From Knufia peltigerae (lineage: Eukaryota > Ascomycota > Eurotiomycetes > Chaetothyriales > Trichomeriaceae), in contig JAPDRN010000069.1 in NCBI GenBank assembly GCA_030247855.1, positions 62,001 through 126,000 of the forward strand: DNA of 64,000 bases, given 5' to 3'. This document shows positions 10,098 through 21,149 of this stretch, piece after piece. The notes under the pieces are model-generated. The model made no database searches, was not told the origin of the DNA, and saw only the letters and a program-made list of their open reading frames with translations. The translations under genes were made by a program, and so were the position numbers. Position 1 is the stretch's first letter, and each line of letters begins with the position of its first letter.

Positions 10098-11089
10098 GGT
10101 GCCTTGTTCTTCAAAGAGTCGCTACCCGTTTATCAATACTGCCAGCAACACGCCTAAACGACGATCAGTTGGCAGGACGTTTTTATTGTTACCAGATCAA
10201 TAATGTTTGATATTTTTTCCTTGTCTTAGCCTCCATGCAAGGCCATCCCCCGCCTTCTGACAATGCCACTCACACGTGAGGAGCGAAATGAAAATACAGT
10301 GAAGAGCATGCGAAACTGATGCCGACTGGCAACAGGATGTAGTGGATCAGCCCAGGAGAAAAAGATTAATTCCCTTACCGTTGATCGCAAGGGTCAACGA
10401 GCAGACTCTCGGACCGTATCATAGGCAAACCTGCTCGTGTCAGCCCCCATCGAACTCGCTTGAGCGATCCCTCGTCAAAGTCGTTGGGTGCGTGACCTCG
10501 CAATGATACCGGGCATCGAGAAACAGCCATGTGGAGGCCGGGACATGATTGAGGTTCTCCACTTCATGCTTATCACGGCACATACGCTGCTACACTCGGG
10601 ATGACTTGCCTGTCCATCACCATCCACTCTCGTTACCATTATGCTGATCCGTTTTTGAATTAGTCACAACCTCGGTCCCCATCCCTCGTCGATTTTGTTT
10701 GTCTGTGTGGGAAGGTCCATGCGTAGGATTCCAACTTCTGGCAAGTGTTGGTAGAATCAGGGTGGTGGCGTTACGAGTCGGTGAAAAGGCCCGACAGGAA
10801 GTTAGTCATAGCGCTCGCGTTGACTGGCAAGACCTGACCGAGATGTTTCTCAGGAGGCTGGACATTTGGAGGGGAAGGTTTACGGAACGAGTGATACCTG
10901 GTCCCAAGACGTTTGACACCCAAAGTTGCAAGCACTCAGCCCAGCGGACACCGACACCACGAGGCCTGAGAGAGAGGGAGAGACGCGGATTCACGATATC
11001 GAATTGTTTCCCAGGCCTGGAAACCCACAGAATCTTCCAATCCATCCTTTTCGCTCGGGTGAACGTCTGCCTTGTCGTGGAGGGTGATA
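10098..11089. promoter_or_regulatory. 1-kb divergent promoter between amadoriase and ketopantoate-reductase-family genes
   Basis: Both genes read away from this stretch, so it must hold two promoters. A CACGTG hexamer is visible near 10272 within ACTCACACGTGAG. No coding potential was seen apart from chance frames around 10700-11050. Confidence 0.5.
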
Positions 11090-12219
11090 ATGCTCAACGT
11101 GTGCCTGATTGGCGCCGGCGGCGTGGGAACCATCGCAGCATACGTCCTGGAAAAGTCTCAGAGGTGTCGTGTCACGGCGGTATTACGATCCAACTACACC
11201 GTGGTTCGAGATCATGGCTTCGATATAGATTCGGTTGATCATGGTCAAATCCGAGGATGGAAACCACATCGAGGTAAGCAAGCCAGAACTAATCATCACG
11301 GCCATCTTCTTGTCCTTTCTTTCTCAGACCTTTTCCATGAAGCTTCGTACGGAGTACCATTCATGCTAATTTAGTGTCGTCAACAGTAATACCTTTTCTT
11401 TCTTCCGCACCGACAGACCAACCGTACGACTTTATAGTCATCACCACCAAATCCATCCCTGATCTGGTGGCCGCACTCATCCCCGACCTGAAACCACTCA
11501 TCACTCCAGGCAAAACCAGTCTCGTCCTCATCCAGAACGGTTTGGACATTGAACATTCATTTGCCTCTGCCTTTCCCGAGATCCCTGTACTTTCGGGGTT
11601 GAGCATGATAGGTTCCAGAACGACATCCCCTCGCGCGGTTTTCCACGAAGATCCCGACCAACTCAGGATAGGCCCTTACTATCACCACGTCGACGACCCT
11701 CTCCCACGCTCCACCCAACTTGAAGCCGCACGTACGTTTGTTGAGGCTTACAATGCCGGTCTCTCGGATGCGAGGACAATCCAAAAGTCTGGTGCTGAAT
11801 GTGTTTTGGCCGAAGACATCGTCGCCGCTCGTTGGCGCAAGTTGTTGTGGAACGGTTCTTACAACACAATCTGTGCCGTACTCAGAATGTCCGTGGGGGA
11901 AGTCCTCTCGAGTCCAGGCAGGAAAACACTATTGGAGCCTGCCATGCGTGAGATAGCCGCCGTCGGTACAGCAGCGGGATACGGAGAAACGGTGACGGAA
12001 GACGTCGTACAGTTTTTGTTGAAAGACACCCCAGACACCAGCCCATTCAGACCGAGCATGTTGGTTCACCTGGAAAAGGGTCAGCCTTTGGAATTGGAGG
12101 TCATTTTGGGCGCGCCGTTGAGGGTGGCAAGGGCCAAAGGCGTGAAGACGCCTGTGCTTGATCAGATTTATGAACTTTTGAAGGTCGTTCAGTGGCATTT
12201 ATTGCGGCAACAGTCCTGA
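11090..12219 (+). CDS. ketopantoate reductase family (ApbA/PanE) oxidoreductase, 342 aa
   Basis: Exons are 11090..11273 and 11375..12219. The protein opens with the NAD(P) motif GAGGVG (LIGAGGVGTIAAYVLEKS) and continues with FIVITTKSIPDL and VLIQNGLDIE (the family N-G-L/Q region). A Lys/Trp-Asn segment, WRKLLWNGSYNTICAVLR, matches the family active-site K...N region, and the helical C-terminal domain ends near LEVILGAPLRVARAKG. The reaction class is NADPH-dependent 2-dehydropantoate reduction, but fungi carry several paralogues of unknown substrate, so I do not call it the pantothenate enzyme. The start is the ATG directly before LNVCLIGAGG. The 101-nt intron contains a GTACGGAGTAC palindrome. 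Confidence 0.88.
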
Positions 12220-12664
12220 GGGGAAAGGAACGAGGAGCGCTCGGATCAGAGAGTTGATAATGAGAAAGATAACCCCTATATAGGATTTGTACAAGGAAAA
12301 CCATTTTTAACTCGTTCTGTTATCCTGATACATTGTATCTTATATGTATGTGTCTGGTAAGACTAGTATCTCTCAAACAAAAGAACCTTGTATCATACCA
12401 TGCATATGTGTTTGTTAGTACCTCTAGAGCCACTGTTTGCCAATGAAAGTAGTTGCGACACCTTCACGCCCTTCGTTTGGGACACACACACACAAGGCAC
12501 GTAAAGTTCAATAAATCGTAGCTACATATATCGCTATATACATCGTAAGATACTCCATCGCCAAGAAAGAACGTCAGTTGATCGTTCACGCCCAACCATA
12601 CTCCCTGTCACTGTCTCACTGAGCCGTGAGTACCTATGAACGTACCCGTGGACGTTCTGGTAAA
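12220..12664. other. convergent intergenic tail region
   Basis: AT-rich 3' flanks of two convergent genes; a short CA repeat lies near 12485. No gene seen. Confidence 0.5.
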
Positions 12665-14615
12665 CTAATCACTGGTCGAGACATAACTCCAAATCCTCCT
12701 CCACATAGGCTGACTATAATAATGGTCCAAGAACTTCTCCTGCTCCTCGGTCAGAGGTTGGTGTCCCGTGACCAAGTCGATCTCGCTCGCCCGCCTGATG
12801 CTGGTCCGTCGAACGATCTTGTACCCGATAGTGGCGACCAAGATGAGAGGCACTCCCAGGTATGTCATGAAGAAGTCGTAGGCGCTCAGAGGGGTGCCAC
12901 CGACGGGATACAACGCGTCGGCGAAGAGACCGACCAGGACCAAAAAGGCACCGACGCCCAAGAAGATGGGCGCGACGGGCCAGAATCGGGCCTTGTACAT
13001 GTACTTGCCTTCGAGGATGGTGCTTTTCTGAGCGCGAATGGCGGCGTGGAAGCGGATACTGCAGATGGCGAGCACGACCCACGCCGTCATGAAGATGGTG
13101 GAGGCGACGCTGGAAAACCTGTTGGAAACAAAAAGAAAGAAAAGTTAGCCAGAAGTTGATTCCCAGGAGCTTTGCTAAAACGCAAGGGCCATTGAGCAGC
13201 CAAAAGGAAAACTTACCAGGCGAAAATCGTAGCACCCGTGTTGGAACAGTTGATGTAGGTGAAGGTAATGGTGAAGAGTGCCGTGACAAACAGTGACCAC
13301 GTAGGACGACCCTTGTTGTCAACCTGGGCAAGCTTCTTTGGAAGCATGCCGGAGAGTGCCATGTGTCGCATGACGCGAGACGCGATGTAAAGAGGTTCCA
13401 GACCACCGGTCGCGGAGATGACCAGGAACGAAGCATTAAGGAGCTCGGGAATGCCTCGGATGCCGGCGTCATTGAGAGCAATGACCAGTGGTGAGGCGTT
13501 GATGCCTGAGCCACCAAGAAGACGAGGGTCGTTCAGAGGCACAAGGAGAGTGATGAAGATGACGATCAGCATGAAGAAGAAAAAGACTCGAACACCGACA
13601 CTTTTCACCGCTCGGGGCATACTGTGTCGAGGATTCTTCGTCTCGCCGCCCATGATGCCGACATACACTTGGTCGCCGACTCCCCAGATTGCATAGATGG
13701 CGCAGAGGCATGTTCCCTGTCAGACTGTCAGAGCCAAATATTTTTCAACGCTAGCACCTGGGTACAATGACAGATCATACCTTGACGTTGTGGAGGAAGG
13801 CTGGAAGGTCACGCCAGTATTCGCCGTCGTGGACTTTTCCTGTTGGGCCAGCACCCCCAACCATTGCGGCGGAGGTGAAAATAAAGATCAGAAGAACCAC
13901 GACCTTGAGGACAGAAGTAGCATATTGAACTTCTGCAAAGACCCGGTTGGGGCACGCGTGAATACCAAATGTAATAATCAAGATGATAGTCACTGTATTC
14001 GATTGGTTAGCATTGGAACACATTGGCACAAGGATCATTTCCTGTGCGATCAAGGGTCACTGACTCCATACTGCCACAGGAACTGCATCGGTCCAGTACT
14101 GTATAATCACATTGAATGCCGCGCCTTCAGCAGCAAGCACAGTTGTCCACGCCAACCACTCTCCAAAGCCTATTCCGAAAGCCAGGGCAGGGTCGATGAA
14201 CCTGTCGGCGTAGTCGATCAAACTTCCAGAGACTGGGAAAGCGACCGTCAACTCGGTCAGAACTTGAAGTGTAGCCACCACCTGGACAGTCATCAATCAG
14301 CACACGATCAGTTTCAAGCATCCTGGTCGGTCATCATACCATGGTCATAACAGTCGTGTACCCGATAATCATGTTTCCAGGGCCAGCGTTTCGAAGCGCT
14401 TTACCGGTCGAAATGAATAGCCCTGAGCCAATATTGCTGCCCAATGTAACGATTTGAATGTGACGAGAGCGGAATGAGCGCCGATATTTGCCTGCATATT
14501 CCTCACCATAACGATTGAGTGTCTCGCCGACGGGGTTGACTGTCCCAATCTTCTCATCATCCTGCGAAGATATTTCGGTGACGGGTCCAGAAATAATCTC
14601 TTTGGATTCCATCAT
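12665..14615 (-). CDS. amino-acid permease (APC/YAT family), 552 aa, five exons
   Basis: Exons on the complement are 14340..14615, 14065..14281, 13781..13992, 13217..13716 and 12665..13118; introns are 58, 72, 64 and 98 nt. After a hydrophilic N-terminus comes the family entry motif RHIQIVTLGSNIGSGLFIS, then about twelve membrane segments, including ELTVAFPVSGSLIDYADRF (consensus-type TM3 loop) and VGIMGGETKNPRHSMPRAV (the conserved GExxNPR loop). It is a plasma-membrane proton-coupled amino-acid uptake carrier by family knowledge; specificity is unknown. The intron donor after exon 2 is GTCAGT, weaker than its neighbours. An in-frame Met at 14780 would add 55 residues; I chose the MM at 14615 because the extra part is low complexity. 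Confidence 0.9.
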
Positions 14616-15598
14616 CTTGTTGACCGACCTAGATGAGATCTGCTGGAAAGAGTTGTACTTCCTCACCTGTCCAAGGGGATGTGGTGTGGCGGCGGAGGTA
14701 CGAGAAGAAGAGGTGTTCTGATTCTGGCGATCAAGACTTGCCCGTGGGGAGTCTCTCTGGGACTTTATAAACCAAGTCATACCCCAGGACCGCCAGGGGT
14801 CGAAGCAATCTCAGTCCATTGCCCGTACTGTAGATGCTTCAATTGCCAAGGCCCTTGATGGCCCTCGTCTATGATTTGCCACCGTCCGAGAGTTGCTATG
14901 AGACTCACAGGTAAGCTATCCCGAGCTTATCTAGTCCGAAAGGGCCCCCTCTCCTGCTAGCTTCAATCCCTGAAGTGTATACGAACAGTATGTGTTCAAA
15001 CCTGAGGGAAACGGAGACAGAAATTCTGGGGAAATGGGTTGGCAAGTCATCCCGAGTCCAGGTTCGATGGCGGATGGAAAGTATGCCGACTTTTGCTTGT
15101 CTCCGCTGTAACCGACAAGTCTCCATCTTGGTATCTGAACCCTTGCCGTTGAGCCATAGATATTCAGGCGGGCATGTGTTCCGATAAATCAAACAGTGGA
15201 TTTCGTGGTCCGTTCTCTTGTGGGACGACCTGATAAGGTTGGCCATGTTCATCTCGGCAAGGCTTCGATCACTACTGGAAACGTGAACCTTTTATCGCTT
15301 TCAGCTTCCGGGTTGCGCTCTACATACCATGATGCGAGCAGCGACCTGGGCTGGTTGAACATGGACAGGATTGGAACGGGCAGCTTTGCGGCAGGAAAGT
15401 GCTCCTCTAAAATCCGAGCACTGCAAAACTTGCCGACGGCATTGGAGAGACTGGTCTGCCAAAGACTAGTCACTGATCTGTCGATGATACGACTATGCGT
15501 GTACTTAAGCATGCGAGGTTCTGAGCAACAGTTCTCGGGTGTCGACTTATGACAGATAATAATCTCTGATATTATGGTACATATAGCAGGCAAGCGAT
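14616..15598. other. permease promoter and 3' side of the regulator gene
   Basis: No supportable gene. The frame open to 14780 may be a longer permease N-terminus. Small minus-strand frames at 14905-15252 and 15249-15598 have no recognisable features. Confidence 0.45.
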
Positions 15599-18012
15599 TC
15601 AGGTGAGAACCAGGGTGACATCCCATTCGCGAACCACGTCCCACCAATTCGAGTTGCGTAGCCTTAGGTCCTGTCTTCGCCAGACCTCAGTCACGACTTG
15701 TTCGGCTATCTCGAGGTTTCGTCCGCCATATTGCCTTGCAAGACTCGACCACAAGCGTAGCTTGCCTCGGACCGAGTCTCGAATCGATTCCGAAGCGACC
15801 ATGAACCATGGCCAAAGAAGGGCGGGTGCGTTGACTCCCGTTCGACCCTTGACTTCCTCCTGCTCGTTGAGATGATCGGCTGCACTCTCTACGTAGTGTT
15901 GAAGGACCATCCGGTTGATTGGCCTCACTCTGCGGAAGAACATGACAATGAGAGCATCATGCATTGCTTGGACTAGGTGCGACCCAACCTCAGGATCATA
16001 GGGGGTCAAGGGCGGTGTTGGAGATACCTCGTCATTCATAGGATGCCAATTACAGATTTGGTCTTCCAGGAGCTGGCAGCGGGTTCGTAAATTGCAATCA
16101 CTCGGAGAACTGCCACTTGATATTTCTTCCTCGTCTTCCAGCTCCTTGGCCAGTGCTGAGGCACGAGATATGAGTGTCAGAAGAGACCGTGGTACACCAT
16201 ATATTTTGGCGAAAAGTTGATAATCGTCCTTGTGCTGCGCAAGTGAGTCTAGATCATTCCGTAGTGCCAACGGCCCGACAATGGCCGCAGCGTTGTTTAG
16301 TTCGTGACCGTCCTGTACAAGGTCGTCCCTTCCCTGCTCATTTCTCCCCAGCGTTTTGGACACATGCGTACTGCTGTAAATGATCTGCAGGTACGAGTAA
16401 ATTTGATGCAATGCAGCAATCTTACTGGATTTGAACGATGAGCCATATGAACGGGCAACGAACATCTCGATCAGCTTGTTGGCTCGTTGAAGGTAGAAGT
16501 GAGCATTGTCAAGCTTTCCGCTCGTAACACTGATGGTGACCATGCTTAACAAACTCATCAGCAGCTCGCGATAGACTTCCTGGTCCTCGCAACTCTTCTG
16601 TTGGATCTGCAAACAAGCCTGTATCTGCGTCGTGGCCATGTTTTGAAATGTGGCTCCTTTTGTCAACCAATAGTTGGTCATTTCTCTCGGGTCACTTGGT
16701 GCGTTGGATCCAGATTCCCTTGCGGCGTCTTGAGAACGGCTCTCCAATTGTGTCGACCAAGGGATCTTCGAACCAAGATGATTGGCCGAAATAGATAGTA
16801 AAGCATAGAAGAGCGCCATCCGAGCGTTGTTCGTGCTTCCAAACACCAAGAGGTCCGCCATGGTACTCATGGCACAAGGGAAGTGAATGGTCCTCCAAGG
16901 TGACTGAGGATTCGGTAAGTGGCACATGAAGTTCACCACCTCAGTGGAGTAGTATTCCAATAGGAAACGGGCTTCAGATGGTATGCGCGAGATGTTTTCC
17001 AAGTTGGACAATGACCCTGGAATTCGACTCAAACTGGAGTGTCCACTCCAATGTGGATGGTCCGGGGTACCGGATGCCAACATTCCTTCAGCCCTCGTAC
17101 GAGCCGCAGGTGGTGTCTGTCTGTCGTAGAACGGCGGTATGATGATATTCATGGCGGCTGCCGCTTGGGTCACATCGTTCAGTGCATAGTGCCGGTAGTC
17201 AGTGAAGCTTGGAAGGGGATGGGCTGGATTCTCTGAGCTTAGGTTAAGGAACTGGTCTGCCGCTATTGGACCAGAATTGTCGTTCAATCCATCAAGCCAC
17301 GGCAGCGCGATATCGTCCAGACCCGCTAGCCAGGGCATAGCGGCCTCTTCAAGATCAACATTTGGACCGTTTCCGTTGTCGAGAAGAAACAATTCTCCCT
17401 GTACAAGTTCGGGCGAAGTTGGATTTTCCCCGCCAGCTGAGGATGTCGTGTCCACAGCTGAAGTACTGAAGCCACTGTCATCGATCATACTTTTTTGGGT
17501 GGAAGTGTCGAGACCAAAGACCCCAAAAGGGCCAATGTCTTGGGTAGATTGTGGATCATCGCAGAGGTTCTCAGCTAACGTGTCGATCATGTCGATTGCA
17601 TGATCGATATTGCTGTCGTGGTCGCCGTGTAAGAAATTCCGCTGGACTTCGCAAATCATACTTGCTCGTTCGCGATCTAGGTTGAGTCAGAGAAGAATCA
17701 ATGCCAAAGAGGTTCGGGCCTACCTGTGAATAAAGGCCGACGACGGATAGAGGGCTCGGATGGACTATTCTTGCGGCCTTTAGATGAACTTTGGCGTCGC
17801 TCTGACTTAGGCTTTGCTTCTTTTCTGCTTGGACAACCAGGCTCGTAGGCGAGCCAGGATAGCTTGACCCCGTAACCTTGACATTGAACGCCCAACGCTA
17901 GGCATCTTTTACAGGCTGGACGCGTATCGTCACATTTCAACTTGCGTTCACGACAGGTATAGCAACCTGTCAATGTCCTGGTACGCTGCCTCTCGGGTCT
18001 TGAAGGTGACAT
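15599..18012 (-). CDS. Zn(II)2Cys6 transcription factor, 788 aa
   Basis: Exons are complement(17724..18012) and complement(15599..17676), joined by a very short 47-nt GT-AG intron that restores FTDRERASMIC. The binuclear cluster is complete near the N-terminus: Cys17, 20, 27, 34, 37 and 44 (C-x2-C-x6-C-x6-C-x2-C-x6-C) within GCYTCRERKLKCDDTRPACK. A basic linker follows (KPKSERRQSSSKGRKN). The rest is a long helical region of the fungal specific transcription-factor type (for example FLLEYYSTEVVNFMCHLP). It is a DNA-binding regulator in the nucleus with unknown target. It is divergent from the acetyltransferase at 18416 across 403 nt, the common arrangement for a regulator and a possible target gene. 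Confidence 0.9.
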
Positions 18013-18415
18013 TTGAGTGGAGAGTCCCGGAAGCGATCATGCCGGCTGTGCTCGACTGGGCTAGGGAGGAAACTCGACCCGTAAAGACACACAAAATACT
18101 ACATGACAGGCACCTACACAGTGAAGCGTCGGGTAAAGTGATTCTGGATGAAGATCATAGGAATGAACGTTGCGAAAGGCAAGAGAACGTGAGTGAGTAT
18201 GGAATAGACAAGAACGAGAGATGGATTGAGACTAGTCTCGATTTCGTCACCAGCGACTCTTGGCATGGATTCGACTGCCACTTCTACATCGAGACTCTCT
18301 CCAGCACATCGGCGACTTCGCTTTCTCGAAGATCATTTCCGAGGACGCGCTTGAATGTTTGTCGCGAGTTTAGAGGACCTGTAGAGATCACTGGGTCATC
18401 TTCTCAGAGTAAAGG
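18013..18415. promoter_or_regulatory. 403-nt divergent promoter between Zn2Cys6 factor and GNAT gene
   Basis: The two genes face away from each other, so both promoters must lie here. No TATA box or clear CGG-N-CCG site stands out. Confidence 0.45.
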
Positions 18416-19186
18416 ATGCCAGGCCGGCTTCAATATGCCTCGCCGTCAGACGTACCAGCCCTTGTGGGAATCTTCGAAAGGGCTTTCGCAAGGGACCGCG
18501 CGACCAGGCTGAAAGCAGCCGGGCATCAGGAGCGTCCAAGCTACATTGGTTCGATGATTGAAGCGCCCCTTCGAGATTGGCTGGATCAGCCTCACCGCTG
18601 TCGAGTGCTCAAATTGGAGACGGAAGAGTCTCTGAAACCTCTTGGATGGATCTGCTGGGGCTTCTACGGCCTGACAGAATCCAAAGTGGGCTCGTTATGT
18701 GCCAGCGCTGAAACCTCTTCGATCGAATGTATACTACGTGCCCGGCCAGGTCAATACTCCCTATCAGCTCTTCCCGAAGACTGTCGGCCTGAGAGCAAAG
18801 ATCCTGATCGGCCCGCCGACACTCCAAATCAGAGCGTCGCCGACCTCGAGGCGCTCTGCTCAGCCGATTCCAAGCAATGGATGTCGAGACTCATGCCACA
18901 AGGTGGTAGAGGCATGTTTATTGCATCCATCTGTATTGACCCGGAACACCAAGGCCGCGGAATTGGCAGCGAACTCCTACAATGGGGAATTCGCCTGGCA
19001 GATTCCGAGCTGCTATCGATCTGGGTTCACTCGTCCGAAGATGGATGGAATCTGTTTGCTAGCAAGGGATTTGAAGAGATCGGTAGGTTACAGCTTGACC
19101 TGGGAGAGTACACCAAGGATGATAGCCTGAATCTGTCAGATCCATATGTCTATCGCTACATGGTTCGAAGACCATTAAATAGCTGA
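18416..19186 (+). CDS. GNAT-family N-acetyltransferase, 256 aa
   Basis: Single exon from ATG at 18416 to TGA. The acetyl-CoA motif A is clear near residues 165-190: IASICIDPEHQGRGIGSELL, with the Q-x-x-G-x-G pyrophosphate loop. LSIWVHSSEDGWNLFASKGF is the motif B end typical of GNAT enzymes. The N-terminal part (RLQYASPSDVPALVGIFERAF) is the usual alpha1/beta1 start. It transfers acetyl from acetyl-CoA to a small-molecule or protein amine; the substrate is unknown. A ~40-residue Asp/Pro/Ser-rich insertion (around PESKDPDRPADTPNQS) separates the halves. The upstream neighbour is a divergent Zn2Cys6 regulator. Confidence 0.9.
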   Translation: MPGRLQYASPSDVPALVGIFERAFARDRATRLKAAGHQERPSYIGSMIEAPLRDWLDQPHRCRVLKLETEESLKPLGWICWGFYGLTESKVGSLCASAETSSIECILRARPGQYSLSALPEDCRPESKDPDRPADTPNQSVADLEALCSADSKQWMSRLMPQGGRGMFIASICIDPEHQGRGIGSELLQWGIRLADSELLSIWVHSSEDGWNLFASKGFEEIGRLQLDLGEYTKDDSLNLSDPYVYRYMVRRPLNS

Positions 19187-19738
19187 CCCGGCGAGCAAGG
19201 TCACCTAGTTCGAGTTCGAAAATTTATGTAGCAGTGTGGTTTTTCGTTCTCGAGCAATAGAAGTAGGTGGGCATAGAATGAGCTGCTGGGTATTCTTCTC
19301 ACCGCTGACCTTAGGACGAGAGTCATGCAGAATGATAGACGATAATAATAGTGTAGCGAGAGGTGTCGAATCTATCATAGAATTAGCTTGATATCCCGAA
19401 GTCTGGCTTAACGGTACCTCTAGATACGGGGATTAGTCCTCCCCAACGGTGCCTAAAGTGATGCATGCTCTCCACCGCCCATGACGCCTGGAACTTCGGG
19501 ACATGCTACGCCGGAGCGAATAGGGAATCTTCCATTGTGCCCATACTCCATCCGTAAGCTACTCTCGCTGCCCTACCTTCCAAAAACCAACTATGAGCAA
19601 TCCGCAACCTTCTCCATACCTCACCACGCCACACATACGACGAAATACCACCTACGGAGGCCATTGTACAAGGTTCTGGTACTAGATGACTGTGTCAAAT
19701 CAATCTGATTCACGATCAAAATAGAACGAAATAGATCA
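19187..19738. other. intergenic, promoter of the JmjC gene
   Basis: No gene seen. The sequence is of ordinary composition; the 60 nt before 19739 are A-rich. Confidence 0.5.
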
Positions 19739-20923
19739 ATGCAATGTCTCGCACGACGACCACCGAGCATCAAAGCTCTTCTGAACATCAATATTAACAG
19801 CCTCCATGTCTGTCGCCATCAACGTCATCAATTCAGTACTTCCCGCCAACTACTTCAGCAACTGAGACAAGTCCCATTTCTACCATCGTGGACACAAGAT
19901 GTCTTTGAAAGAGAAGCCTACATCCCTTCCACACCGGCTCGATTACCTCGTTCTGCTGAACACATCCCACCAGCATGTTTGAAATGGTTCATTCACGACA
20001 ACGACCCTGACTTTGTATTGACGACGTCGACGTCGAAAGCGACAAGCCATGACGATGGTACCGGTGTCGACGAAATCGTCCACCATCCAACGTCATCAGA
20101 ACTCCGGACGTCGTTCTGGTCCGACTATGAATCCACCGTCGTCCCGCTGGAAATCACGTCCAAGAATGACCAAAAAGGCAGAGACGAAAACGAAGAGACT
20201 TTTGATCGAATCGAGGCTCCGTTGAAGGTTCTGTTGGCTCATCTCTCCCGTCCGACCAGTACAAAGTCCCAAACCCAACAACCAGACCATGATGGACGTT
20301 CAATGTCCATATACCTCGCCCAGTGTGACTTGACTTCCTTACCTCCATCTGTGGCCGGAGATATTCCAACACCTTTACCTTTGATCAACCCCAACGGGAA
20401 CAGTAGATCCAGTTCAAACTCCACCTCAAGTCGACCCTCTTCATCAACCCCCGGGAGAAGCCATGATCCCAAGAGGACCAGCAAAGGTATCATCAAAGGC
20501 GACATTTACGCCTCGTCACTCTGGCTAGGTCGCCCACCCACCTATACGCCACTACACCGCGACCCGAACCCGAACCTGTTTGTCCAACTCGCGGGTCGCA
20601 AAGTCATCCGCCTCCTCCCTCCCGAAGTGGGCGGCGCTCTCTTCGAAGACGTCCAACATGGGATCTCCCACTCACGGCGCCCCCACGTTCAAAGCTCGTC
20701 GTCGACCATAAGGGGGGAAGAGATGATGGTGGGACCTGAGAAAAGGGCTTTACACGACGCCATCTGGTCAGAAGGTAGTCAATACAGCGATATCATCCCT
20801 GCGTACGGACTCGAGACAGAGGTCAAAATGGGTGACGCTCTCTTCATTCCCAAGGGTTGGTGGCACAGCGTCAAGGGCATCGGTCAGGGGGTGACGGCGA
20901 GTGCAAATTGGTGGTTTCGATGA
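19739..20923 (+). CDS. JmjC/cupin-like 2-oxoglutarate oxygenase, mitochondrial presequence, 394 aa
   Basis: Single exon. The N-terminus is rich in Arg/Gln/Ser with no acidic residue for the first ~50 positions (LARRPPSIKALLN, RQLLQQLRQV), consistent with a mitochondrial targeting signal. The C-terminal half carries the JmjC facial triad: His and Asp in TPLHRDPNPNLFVQLAGRK and a second His in FIPKGWWHSVKG. The Lys of GRKVIRLLPP sits where the family holds 2-oxoglutarate. A Ser/Pro-rich insertion (~residues 215-250) and an acidic/Ser insertion (~95-165) interrupt the fold. A hydroxylase rather than a chromatin demethylase is likely, since no histone-reader domain is present. The target is unknown. 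Confidence 0.85.
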   Translation: MQCLARRPPSIKALLNININSLHVCRHQRHQFSTSRQLLQQLRQVPFLPSWTQDVFEREAYIPSTPARLPRSAEHIPPACLKWFIHDNDPDFVLTTSTSKATSHDDGTGVDEIVHHPTSSELRTSFWSDYESTVVPLEITSKNDQKGRDENEETFDRIEAPLKVLLAHLSRPTSTKSQTQQPDHDGRSMSIYLAQCDLTSLPPSVAGDIPTPLPLINPNGNSRSSSNSTSSRPSSSTPGRSHDPKRTSKGIIKGDIYASSLWLGRPPTYTPLHRDPNPNLFVQLAGRKVIRLLPPEVGGALFEDVQHGISHSRRPHVQSSSSTIRGEEMMVGPEKRALHDAIWSEGSQYSDIIPAYGLETEVKMGDALFIPKGWWHSVKGIGQGVTASANWWFR

Positions 20924-21149
20924 AAACAAATCCCCATCATTGTATTGTACTCGAACGGTGTATATATTTCATAATTCAACAGGTCCTTGGACTAGACTTT
21001 AGACCACATGTACATACTCCGTACTCATACTCCATACACCATGAATTCATTTCATCTTCCAAGCTCCTGTGGGTATACTGGTGCCACTACATACTAGCCA
21101 CACCTACCTTACTTTCCCATCTCATCGAATACTGGGTGACTCGTCTCCA

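Noticed and set aside
13697..14350. 217-codon plus-strand frame across the first permease
   Set aside because: It crosses several exon-intron borders of the permease on the other strand and has no motif; antisense shadow.
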